Assembly: GCA_965662345.1 (NCBI GenBank)
Contig: CBFIHE010000013.1
Location: forward strand, 1 to 64,000
Source: UBA6049 sp965662345
GTDB taxonomy: Bacteria > Bacteroidota > Bacteroidia > Flavobacteriales_G > Salibacteraceae
DNA length: 64,000 nucleotides
Reading direction: 5' to 3'
Shown: positions 7,841-15,548 of the stretch, in pieces
How the letters are laid out: the number at the start of each line of letters is the position of its first letter
How positions within the stretch are numbered: the stretch's first letter is position 1
Position numbers and translations under genes: made by a program
Notes under the pieces: generated by a model
Told to the model about the DNA's origin: nothing
Database searches by the model: none
What the model saw: only the letters and a program-made list of their open reading frames with translations

Positions 7841-8980
7841 TTAGTCTTTAGCCAGTTCAACCTCTTGACCGTCTTTTACACTGCGGGCACCGTCTTTTAC
7901 CAACCACTCGTTTCCATTTAAACCAGATTTAACGTGTGTCTGGTTGCTATAAGAAATGCCAGTTTCTACACTCAATCGCTTCACGCGATGTTTACCATCT
8001 CTTTGATCTAGCACGTAAACAAACTCATCGCCTTTGGCAGATTGCTGTATTAGATTACTTGGAACCACAACTGCACTGTCTTGCTCAAAGTCTTTGATTT
8101 GAAGCACAGCCAATAAGTTTGGCTTGAGTATTTGCTTATCGTTATCCAGTTCTACTCTTACACTGAAAGTGCGGTTTAATGGATTAATGAATTGACCTGT
8201 TAGAGCAATAACAGTATCTACACTCACTCCTAAATCTGGGAAATTCACACGCACATCTGTTCCCGTTTGAACGCGAGCCAAATACTTCTCAGATACGTCT
8301 GCTTTAATGTACACATCATTCACATTTACCAATCGCACGAGAGGCATTCCAGGACCAGCCATTTCACCCACTTTGGCAAATACCTCATCTACTACTCCAG
8401 AAAATGGTGCAGTTATTTTTGCCTTTGCAAGCTGAGCATTCATTGAGGCTAATTGCTTTTCTAGAGACTCTTTGGTGTTTTTGGCTTCTAAATACTGCAT
8501 TTCTGAACCGATGCTCTTCTTCCACAAACGCTCTTGACGGGTAAACACATCGTTCGCTAAGCGTAATTGAGTTTCAACCTGCTCTACATTCTTACGGAGT
8601 ATTTCATCATCTACCTTAACCAGAAGCTGACCCTTTGTTACTCGATCTCCCTCTTTTACGGGAATGGCCAACACTTCTCCGCCAATCTCGCTGAATAGCT
8701 GTACGTTTTGATCTGCTTCTACATTTCCATAAATATCGAAGTAGTGCTCAAAAGTAGAGGGCTCAATTTGTAATGCAGTTACCTGCATGAGCTTCTTAGT
8801 GGTATCTAATGCAGAAATTTGCGCATCTATAGCCGTAATTTGATTGAGAAGAGTAGACTGCTCAGAGCGCAAACTATCACGTTGTGCTATAAGCTTATCT
8901 AAACTGGTTTGTTCTTTTCCACCGCAGGAATAAAACGTAACGGCCAGAACCGTCAATATGCTAATTGAATAGATTTTCAT
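7841..8980 (-). CDS. HlyD/AcrA-type periplasmic adaptor lipoprotein of the efflux pump
   Basis: This 379-residue protein has a lipoprotein signal peptide (VLAVTFYSC, lipid-modified Cys near residue 19). A coiled coil follows (about 24-60). Two lipoyl half-motifs flank a second hairpin: IPVKEGDRVTKGQLLVKVDD and KITAPFSGVVDEVFAKVGE. The C-terminal barrel domain ends near residue 375. It is a membrane-fusion protein bridging the RND pump and the outer-membrane channel. Its ATG overlaps the stop of the tolC-like gene (TAATG), so the two are translationally coupled, and the RND gene follows after 6 nt. Confidence 0.93.
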   Translation of the reverse strand: MKIYSISILTVLAVTFYSCGGKEQTSLDKLIAQRDSLRSEQSTLLNQITAIDAQISALDTTKKLMQVTALQIEPSTFEHYFDIYGNVEADQNVQLFSEIGGEVLAIPVKEGDRVTKGQLLVKVDDEILRKNVEQVETQLRLANDVFTRQERLWKKSIGSEMQYLEAKNTKESLEKQLASMNAQLAKAKITAPFSGVVDEVFAKVGEMAGPGMPLVRLVNVNDVYIKADVSEKYLARVQTGTDVRVNFPDLGVSVDTVIALTGQFINPLNRTFSVRVELDNDKQILKPNLLAVLQIKDFEQDSAVVVPSNLIQQSAKGDEFVYVLDQRDGKHRVKRLSVETGISYSNQTHVKSGLNGNEWLVKDGARSVKDGQEVELAKD

Positions 8981-10317
8981 TATTGATAGTTGTTAAGAAT
9001 TTTGTCTAATGCAGATTTCGCTTGAATGAGTCCTTGTGTGGATTGTATGTAGTTGGATTGGATTTCAAAGAATTGGATTTGAGTATTTGCTACATTCAAA
9101 CTGGTAGAAACACCCTCGTTGTACTTGATGATCTCTTTGTCAAGTATATTTTGAACCAACTCTAAGTTTCTTTTGAGATTCTCGTATCTGTCTAATGCAA
9201 ACACATACTGAGAGCGCAATGTGGCATATTGAATCTGAAGGTCTTGACTCACCTGTTCGGTTTGAAGCATAGATTTCTCATATTCAATCTTCGCTTGTTG
9301 AACCCTATAGTGACGTTGCCCACCCGAGAAAATAGGCACACTTAAATTCAGCCCCCATAGCGTTTGCGGAAACCATACGTCTTGGCCTAAATCAAAATCA
9401 TTTGAGAAGAACTGCTGCTGATAGTTAAAGAAACCATTGAGCTTGGGCAAATAAGAGACTTTGTTGTTCCTCAAGTTTAATCCCTGTAGCTCTTCATTTG
9501 TCTTCGCAATTCTAAAATCAATATTGTTCACATAGCTGAACTGCTGTTGCAGTACTGTTTGAGTTTTACCATATGCCAGAATACCATCTAAGTCTTCGGT
9601 TAATGTGATGTTTGTTGCTATGGGAACACCCAAAGTGAACTTTAATAGGTTCTCCGTAATCTCTAAATAGCGAACAGCATTGTTATATGCATTTTCTGCA
9701 GAGGCATAAAGCAATTCAATCTGATCTGCATCTTCTTGAGCAGCAAATCCCTCACCGTAAAGTGCCTGAGTTTCTTTAAACGTTTGACTGAGATATATCA
9801 AGTTACTGTCTAGGGTTTCAACATTCTCTCTAGCCACAAGCACAGAAGAGTAGGCTTGAGTTACTTGATCCTGAATTTCTTGTTCACTTTTCTCGCGAGC
9901 ATTTATCGCCAAGTCTTTATACACTTGGGCGGCCTGCAACCCCACAATGTAAGAACCATCAAAGATGATTTGATTAACAGAAACGCCTCCGTTTATATTG
10001 TATTTGGTACCAAATTGCGCTTCTTGCAAATCATCTGTTTGACCCGTAAAATCTGGAATCAACACGGTAGGAATATCAATGAAATCTTGAAAAGACCCTG
10101 AGGCATTTATTTGAGGCAACCCTATACCAGTGGTTTCTTTGACCCGTCTACGTGCAATTTCTTCATCCATTATGGCTTGCCGCGTAAAGTAACTGTGCTC
10201 CACTGCATAAGCTTTAGCTTGATCTAGTGAAAGCTGGAGAGAGTCGGGTTCTTCTGCTTGTCCAAAGACAACTGATACCAGTATCAGCATGAAGCCCGAT
10301 AAAAGCGTGTTCTTCAT
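8980..10317 (-). CDS. TolC-family outer-membrane efflux channel
   Basis: This protein of about 445 residues is an outer-membrane efflux protein with two repeated helical halves; the second begins near the segment LRNNKVSYLPKLNGFFNYQQ. The reading frame extends upstream to 10362, but that would overlap the tetR gene by 44 nt. The ATG at 10317 gives a proper signal peptide (MKNTLLSGFMLILVSVVFGQ) and lies one base past the tetR stop, so it is the chosen start. It provides the exit duct for the pump encoded downstream. Confidence 0.92.
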   Translation of the reverse strand: MKNTLLSGFMLILVSVVFGQAEEPDSLQLSLDQAKAYAVEHSYFTRQAIMDEEIARRRVKETTGIGLPQINASGSFQDFIDIPTVLIPDFTGQTDDLQEAQFGTKYNINGGVSVNQIIFDGSYIVGLQAAQVYKDLAINAREKSEQEIQDQVTQAYSSVLVARENVETLDSNLIYLSQTFKETQALYGEGFAAQEDADQIELLYASAENAYNNAVRYLEITENLLKFTLGVPIATNITLTEDLDGILAYGKTQTVLQQQFSYVNNIDFRIAKTNEELQGLNLRNNKVSYLPKLNGFFNYQQQFFSNDFDLGQDVWFPQTLWGLNLSVPIFSGGQRHYRVQQAKIEYEKSMLQTEQVSQDLQIQYATLRSQYVFALDRYENLKRNLELVQNILDKEIIKYNEGVSTSLNVANTQIQFFEIQSNYIQSTQGLIQAKSALDKILNNYQ

Positions 10318-10318
10318 T

Positions 10319-10936
10319 TTATGCTTGTATTTGTTTTTTGACTTTTTGTACGAGGTAGTCAATACCTTCTTGACTAGCTATTCCACGAATGTGATAGCGC
10401 ATCACTTCAAGGTAGAGTTCGTGAAAATTAAATTCGTTAGAAGGAAATACATCTGGGTTCCAGATATCATCCATTCTATTCACATAAAGACGTGCAATAA
10501 CTAGAGCATTAACGTCTGAGCGGTAGTGCCCTTCTGCCTTTCCCTTCTCAATGTTTTTACGGATTATATCAAAAACAAATTCGTTTTTGAAACTGTGGAA
10601 TTCATTCCATGCTTCTGGATAATACTTCTCCAAATCATAGAAAATAGAGGGGTGAACTTGTTTTAGTTGCTCAGATACCATTTCTGTAATGGCAAACATT
10701 TCATCAATGGCATTTAAGTCTCTATCAAGAATCTCTTTAATCCTGCACTTGTCTTCACTATGCTCCTGCCTTATACACTTACTCACTAAATCGTTCTTAT
10801 CAGAAACGAACTGGTAGAGCGTCTTTTTAGACATGCGCAAATTCCTAGCTATGTCATCCATGGTAACACTCTTGATGCCAAACTTCATGAACGTTTCAGT
10901 AACCTTAGGCAGTATTTCTAATAACTTCTCTTCCAT
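10319..10936 (-). CDS. TetR/AcrR-family transcriptional regulator of the efflux operon
   Basis: This 205-residue protein has an N-terminal helix-turn-helix around residues 10-55: FMKFGIKSVTMDDIARNLRM, then SKKTLYQFVSDKNDLV. The remaining helical domain would bind the inducer. It is first in a four-gene operon with the pump components, the standard arrangement for a local repressor that also controls itself. A 28-bp imperfect palindrome lies 35-62 bp before its start codon. Confidence 0.9.
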   Translation of the reverse strand: MEEKLLEILPKVTETFMKFGIKSVTMDDIARNLRMSKKTLYQFVSDKNDLVSKCIRQEHSEDKCRIKEILDRDLNAIDEMFAITEMVSEQLKQVHPSIFYDLEKYYPEAWNEFHSFKNEFVFDIIRKNIEKGKAEGHYRSDVNALVIARLYVNRMDDIWNPDVFPSNEFNFHELYLEVMRYHIRGIASQEGIDYLVQKVKKQIQA

Positions 10937-10970
10937 AAATTGAATGCAAACGTATTACTTATTCGTTAAC

Positions 10971-10998
10971 GGAAACGTTTTTTGTATTAAATGTTTCC
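10971..10998. promoter_or_regulatory. Candidate operator of the TetR-family regulator
   Basis: GGAAACGTTT (10971-10980) and AAATGTTTCC (10989-10998) form an inverted repeat with 8-nt spacing and one mismatch. The left arm contains the perfect 8-bp palindrome AAACGTTT (10973-10980). A further AACGTATT lies on each side, near 10949 and 11028. The position upstream of tetR and the symmetry suit a TetR-family dimer pair. Binding is inferred. Confidence 0.5.
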
Positions 10999-11117
10999 TA
11001 CGTTTTAAATGTACCGAACGTATTGAACCCACATTTGTTCTAGAACTTTCAAAAAAAATCTGGTACGAATCACTGATAGCAATGGATTTCAATCAGCCTT
11101 ATCTTCATCATAAGCAC

Positions 11118-11125
11118 TACATTTG
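11118..11125 (+). promoter_or_regulatory. -7 box of asnS, which fixes its start codon
   Basis: TACATTTG matches TAnnTTTG exactly and lies 19 nt before the ATG at 11145. Transcription would begin near 11131, downstream of the alternative upstream start codons at 10944 and 11085, which argues for the ATG at 11145. Confidence 0.6.
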
Positions 11126-11144
11126 CGCGTCTAAAAATGTGGCT

Positions 11145-12587
11145 ATGAAGCGTACTAAAATCAAGGAATTACTTGCTAACACCTCTCCAGAGACTGACGT
11201 ATTGGTAAAAGGATGGGTTCGCACCAAAAGAGCAAGCAAGAATGTTGTCTTCATTAACATCAATGATGGTTCTACTCTAAATAACATTCAGGCTGTAGCG
11301 AATACAGATTCTTTTGATGAGTCGCTATTGAAACGAGTAACTACGGGCTCTTCTGTTTGCGTTGAAGGTAAGCTGGTTGAATCTGCGGGAGGCGGTCAAC
11401 GCGTAGAGTTGCAAGTAAACGCACTAGATATTTTAGGAGATGCAGATCCTGATACATACCCACTACAGCCCAAGAGACATAGCTTGGAGTTTTTAAGAGA
11501 AATCGCCCACTTAAGACCAAGAACCAACACCTTTGGTGCGGTCATGCGCGTGAGGCATGCACTTGCCTTTGCCGTACACGCCTACTTCAACAATAAAGGT
11601 TTTGTTTACATGAATACCCCAATTATAACCGCATCAGATGCAGAAGGTGCGGGGGAGATGTTTCGTGTAACACAGTTTGATTTAAAGAATGTACCACGCA
11701 ATGAAGAAGGAGAGCCTGATTACGCTCAAGACTTTTTTGAAAAAGAGACCAATCTTACCGTCTCTGGTCAGCTTGAAGCCGAATTGGGTGCTTTAGCATT
11801 GAGTGAAGTCTACACATTTGGCCCTACCTTTAGAGCAGAGAACTCCAACACAACTAGGCACTTGGCAGAATTCTGGATGATTGAGCCTGAAATGGCTTTT
11901 TACAATCTAGAAGACAATATGGATTTAGCAGAGGATTTTTTGCAGTTCGTTATCGGCTATGCCATAGAAAACTGCACCACAGATTTGGAATTCCTACAAA
12001 AGCGTTTGTTAGATGAAGAAAAATCAAAGCCGCAGAATGAACGCTCTGCTATGCCACTCTTAGAAAAACTGCGCTTCGTATCAGAGAATAAATTTAAACG
12101 AGTAAGCTACACAGAAGCCATAGATGTTTTACGAAACAGTAAGCCGAACAAAAAGAAAAAATTCAACTATCTGATAGATGAATGGGGTGCCGACTTGCAG
12201 TCTGAACATGAGCGCTTTCTCGTTGAAAAACACTTTAACGCTCCAGTCATTCTTTTTGATTATCCAGCAAAAATTAAAGCCTTCTACATGCGCTTAAACG
12301 AAGACGAGAAAACCGTTCGCGCCATGGATATTTTGTTTCCAGGAATTGGGGAAATAGTTGGAGGGTCTCAACGAGAAGAGCGCTTGGGTGTACTTGAATC
12401 AAAAATGAAAGAATTCGACATTCCAACAGAAGAAATGAGTTGGTACTTAGATACTCGCAGATTTGGAACGGTTGAACACAGTGGGTTTGGACTTGGGTTT
12501 GAGCGTTTGGTTCAATTTGTTACTGGAATGGGTAATATAAGAGACGTAATTCCTTTCCCTCGAACTCCAGGCAACGCAAACTTCTAA
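11145..12587 (+). CDS. asnS: Asparaginyl-tRNA synthetase
   Basis: This 480-residue class IIb synthetase charges tRNA-Asn with asparagine. The N-terminal OB-fold anticodon-binding domain covers about 15-105 (VLVKGWVRTKRASKNVVFI). Class II motif 2 is FRAENSNTTRHLAEFWMIEPE and motif 3 is GFGLGFERLVQF. The reading frame is open upstream to 10944, but the extension has no family similarity and crosses the -7 box. The ATG at 11145 gives MKRTKIKELL and the usual family length. It stands alone between the divergent efflux operon and rpoN. Confidence 0.95.
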   Translation: MKRTKIKELLANTSPETDVLVKGWVRTKRASKNVVFININDGSTLNNIQAVANTDSFDESLLKRVTTGSSVCVEGKLVESAGGGQRVELQVNALDILGDADPDTYPLQPKRHSLEFLREIAHLRPRTNTFGAVMRVRHALAFAVHAYFNNKGFVYMNTPIITASDAEGAGEMFRVTQFDLKNVPRNEEGEPDYAQDFFEKETNLTVSGQLEAELGALALSEVYTFGPTFRAENSNTTRHLAEFWMIEPEMAFYNLEDNMDLAEDFLQFVIGYAIENCTTDLEFLQKRLLDEEKSKPQNERSAMPLLEKLRFVSENKFKRVSYTEAIDVLRNSKPNKKKKFNYLIDEWGADLQSEHERFLVEKHFNAPVILFDYPAKIKAFYMRLNEDEKTVRAMDILFPGIGEIVGGSQREERLGVLESKMKEFDIPTEEMSWYLDTRRFGTVEHSGFGLGFERLVQFVTGMGNIRDVIPFPRTPGNANF

Positions 12588-12655
12588 CGAAGAGACTGTT
12601 AAGAAGTTAGGCTTCATTTAAGAAGCAAAAACCATACCAGTTATTTACGGTTTCT

Positions 12656-12663
12656 TACTTTCG
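12656..12663 (+). promoter_or_regulatory. -7-like box for rpoN (TACTTTCG)
   Basis: TACTTTCG, one base from TAnnTTTG, lies 21 nt before the rpoN ATG. The same 8-mer is found on the reverse strand before gap. Confidence 0.4.
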
Positions 12664-12684
12664 GAGTACCTAATTGGTACAGAC

Positions 12685-14133
12685 ATGTTAGGTCAAAAAC
12701 TCGAACAGAAACTACTTCAAAAGCTATCTCCGCAGCAAATTCAGTTAATGAAATTGCTGCAGGTGCCTACCGTTGCCATAGAGCAACGCGTTAAGGAAGA
12801 GCTGGAGATAAACCCTGCCTTAGAGGAAGGTGCTGACGATCTTCAAGAAGACTATGACGAGTATGACCAGCAAGATGATCGTTCTGAAGCAGAACAAGAG
12901 TTTGATTTTTCAGACTACATAGATGATGACGGCACACCTGACTACAAGCTGCATGCAAACAATTACTCTGCAGATGATGACGACAAGGCAATTCCATTAA
13001 GCGGAGGAAGAACTTTTCAAGAGAATCTAGTTAATCAGCTTGGGCTAAGGCCGCTATCAGAGCATGAGAAATTAGTTGCTTCTTTCCTCATCGGAAACTT
13101 AGACGACTCTGGCTACCTAAGAAGAGAAATAAGAGCCATTGTAGACGACTTAGCTTTTACCCAGAACATCAGAACAGATGAAGAAGAACTAGAGCACCTC
13201 TTAATGGTGATTCAAGACTTAGACCCAGCAGGGGTAGGCGCTAGAGACTTACAAGAATGCCTTATTCTTCAGATTGAGCGCAAAGATATTATGAGCGATT
13301 CTGTTAGAATGGCTAAGCAAATTCTGGAGAATATGTTCGTAGCGTTTACCAAGAAACATTACGATAAAATCATGAAGCGCTATGAAATTTCAGAAGAGGA
13401 ATTGAAAAGTGCCATTGAAGAAATTCTCAAGCTAAACCCCAAACCGGGTAATAGCATGCACGAGTCTTCTGCTACCTTGGAGCATGTTGTACCAGACTTC
13501 TTGGTAAAGACTGATGATGATGAACTTATACTCACCATTAACGGCAGAAATGCTCCTGAACTAAAAGTGAGTAGGCAGTACTCCGATATGTTTGAAGATT
13601 ATTCTAAAAACAAACAAGGAGCATCCAAAGAGCAAAAAGATGCTTTACTTTTTGTGAAGCAGAAACTAGATTCTGCGAAATGGTTTATAGACGCTATTAA
13701 GCAAAGACAAAACACACTCTTTCTAACCATGAACGCCATCTTAGATTATCAGCGAGACTATTTCTTGTCGGGTGATGAAACTAAGCTTAAGCCCATGATT
13801 CTCAAAGATATTGCTGAACGTATCCACATGGATATTAGCACTGTATCTAGAGTTGTGAATAGCAAGTACGTTCAAACACCTTTTGGCACGTTTCTTCTTA
13901 AGAGTTTTTTTAGTGAAAGCCTAAGCACAGATTCAGGAGAAGAAGTAAGTACTCGTGAGGTTAAAAAGATACTTCAAGATGAAATTGGCAGAGAAGACAA
14001 GGCAAAGCCACTAACTGATGATAAATTAGCGAAAATCTTGAAGGAAAAAGGCTATAATATCGCACGTAGAACAGTGGCCAAGTACCGTGAACAATTAGAC
14101 ATTCCGGTTGCTCGATTAAGAAAAGAACTTTAA
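12685..14133 (+). CDS. rpoN: RNA polymerase sigma-54 factor
   Basis: This 482-residue protein has the three sigma-54 regions. Region I at residues 1-50 is Gln/Leu-rich (QKLSPQQIQLMKLLQ). Region II is acidic, about 50-90. Region III carries the core-binding domain (DLDPAGVGARDLQECL), a helix-turn-helix (DISTVSRVVNSKYVQTPFG) and the C-terminal RpoN box (ARRTVAKYRE). It directs transcription from -24/-12 promoters with enhancer-binding ATPases, none of which is in this window. The stop overlaps the start of the next gene (TAATG), so the two are likely co-translated. Confidence 0.97.
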   Translation: MLGQKLEQKLLQKLSPQQIQLMKLLQVPTVAIEQRVKEELEINPALEEGADDLQEDYDEYDQQDDRSEAEQEFDFSDYIDDDGTPDYKLHANNYSADDDDKAIPLSGGRTFQENLVNQLGLRPLSEHEKLVASFLIGNLDDSGYLRREIRAIVDDLAFTQNIRTDEEELEHLLMVIQDLDPAGVGARDLQECLILQIERKDIMSDSVRMAKQILENMFVAFTKKHYDKIMKRYEISEEELKSAIEEILKLNPKPGNSMHESSATLEHVVPDFLVKTDDDELILTINGRNAPELKVSRQYSDMFEDYSKNKQGASKEQKDALLFVKQKLDSAKWFIDAIKQRQNTLFLTMNAILDYQRDYFLSGDETKLKPMILKDIAERIHMDISTVSRVVNSKYVQTPFGTFLLKSFFSESLSTDSGEEVSTREVKKILQDEIGREDKAKPLTDDKLAKILKEKGYNIARRTVAKYREQLDIPVARLRKEL

Positions 14134-14756
14134 TGCAGAGTTTACCGGCCAAGGTTATTTCGCACTTGCTTCACCCTTTGCTCATGCCAACTTATGGCTT
14201 AGCAATATTATTTACGCAAGTGAACGCCTACTTCATTTTTGGTGTTCCTGAGCAGTCGCGCTGGTTCATCCTTGGCTTGGTTTTCGTCAATACCTACCTC
14301 ATTCCAGGGTTATTCTTGTTGTACCTCTATCAAAAAGGGAAAATCTCAGATTTAGAAGTAACCAAAAGAGAAGAACGTTTCCTTCCCTTAGTACTTACAA
14401 CCTTGTTATTTATGAGTACATACTACCTGCTCAAGAGCATTGGTCTCAATAGAATTATTCTTATCATGATGGCTTCTGGCATTGTGGCCATCATCCTTGC
14501 ATTCATCATTAACCTAAAGTGGAAAATAAGCATGCATCTAGTGGGGTTAGGAGGTTTATCAGGAGTGTTTTACGCATTGGCATTTTTGTTCCAATTAAAC
14601 CTCAATGCTACGCTAATTGCACTGTTTCTTGCTGCAGGAATAACCGCTTCTGCAAGAATGTACCTCAAGCAACATTCATTGGCACAAACCCTAGTAGGGT
14701 ACGCCTTGGGTTTTTTGGTGGGTTTGATTTTACTAAAGGCAAGCTTCCCGCATTAG
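14133..14756 (+). CDS. PAP2-like integral membrane protein
   Basis: This 207-residue protein has about six membrane helices. The sequence HPLLMPTYG near the start, KREER in a loop and KISMHLVGLGGLSG with ARMYLKQHSLAQ later fit the PAP2-like proteins of Bacteroidota. These keep scattered Lys, Arg and His residues of the phosphatase family (lipid phosphate hydrolysis). Its ATG shares one base with the rpoN stop codon. Its stop overlaps the stop of the convergent gene by 3-4 bp. Activity is uncertain because the classical triple motif is weak. Confidence 0.6.
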   Translation: MQSLPAKVISHLLHPLLMPTYGLAILFTQVNAYFIFGVPEQSRWFILGLVFVNTYLIPGLFLLYLYQKGKISDLEVTKREERFLPLVLTTLLFMSTYYLLKSIGLNRIILIMMASGIVAIILAFIINLKWKISMHLVGLGGLSGVFYALAFLFQLNLNATLIALFLAAGITASARMYLKQHSLAQTLVGYALGFLVGLILLKASFPH

Positions 14757-15436
14757 AAAGGTAATACAGAAACACCTATAGATAGTTGATTCATGGCTCT
14801 GCCTCTGCCATCTTCAAACCACGGAGTAAAAGAATAAAATGCGGTTAAGTTTACTTTTCCGTATCCAAAACGGATGTGAGAACCAACTCTGTAAGGATTC
14901 ATGTAAGGAAAAATATAGGTCTTATACTTATCGCGATTATCCATCACAATTTTATCGTGGGTGTCAAAATTATACCCTGCTTTAACACCTGCTGCTATTT
15001 TCCAGCGGTAACCCGATGGTGATTCTTTAGACCGCCAGCGTATTTCAAGAGGAACCTCCACCAAAGTAGTGGCAATTTTATTGTTTCTGTAGTTAGTATC
15101 TACTCGCTGCCACTCAGCAATCTCTCTATTTAATGTAGAATCAAAACGAGTTCTAACCTGATGCCCGGAATAATAACTTTGTGTGCTAAGACCAATACCT
15201 ATGGCCACACTAAACGGACTATAGCCCAGTGGCAAGTCATACATGAACTGAATATTAAAGCCGTTGTTATACCACTTGAAATTCAAGTCTCCTGGTTTAT
15301 TCACAAGGGCTTCATAGGTGAAATCTATGATTAATTGATCTTCTTTTTCACGCTTCTCTGGGCGCGTTGATGCGTCTTGAGACCAAGCATTGAAAGTAAG
15401 GGCGAATAAAAGAAGTGCGGCAAGACTGTATTTCAT
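14753..15436 (-). CDS. PorT-like/outer-membrane beta-barrel protein
   Basis: This 227-residue protein has a signal peptide (ends NAWSQ) and many alternating aromatic/polar strands such as GFNIQFMYDLPLGYSPF and VNLTAFYSFTPWFEDG, ending in Phe. This is typical of the small outer-membrane barrel families of Bacteroidota, which include PorT and OmpX-like proteins. A T9SS role like that of PorT is possible, since T9SS substrates are close by, but nothing here proves it. It is convergent with the PAP2-like gene with overlapping stop codons. Confidence 0.7.
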   Translation of the reverse strand: MKYSLAALLLFALTFNAWSQDASTRPEKREKEDQLIIDFTYEALVNKPGDLNFKWYNNGFNIQFMYDLPLGYSPFSVAIGIGLSTQSYYSGHQVRTRFDSTLNREIAEWQRVDTNYRNNKIATTLVEVPLEIRWRSKESPSGYRWKIAAGVKAGYNFDTHDKIVMDNRDKYKTYIFPYMNPYRVGSHIRFGYGKVNLTAFYSFTPWFEDGRGRAMNQLSIGVSVLPF

Positions 15437-15548
15437 GGATATTTGCTTTGCGTGGCAAATGTAGGACTAATCAAAGTCATAAAACAACCCACCAAACTTT
15501 GATACATTGCAGAACGTTTACATTATTACAGGACTATAAAAATCACAT

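Noticed and set aside
10318..10362. Upstream start of the tolC-like gene overlapping tetR by 44 nt
   Set aside because: The extension is polar and lysine-rich; ATG 10317 gives a standard signal peptide.
10944..11144. Upstream extension of the asnS reading frame
   Set aside because: It lacks AsnRS similarity, runs across the -7 box at 11118-11125, and ATG 11145 gives the normal family length.
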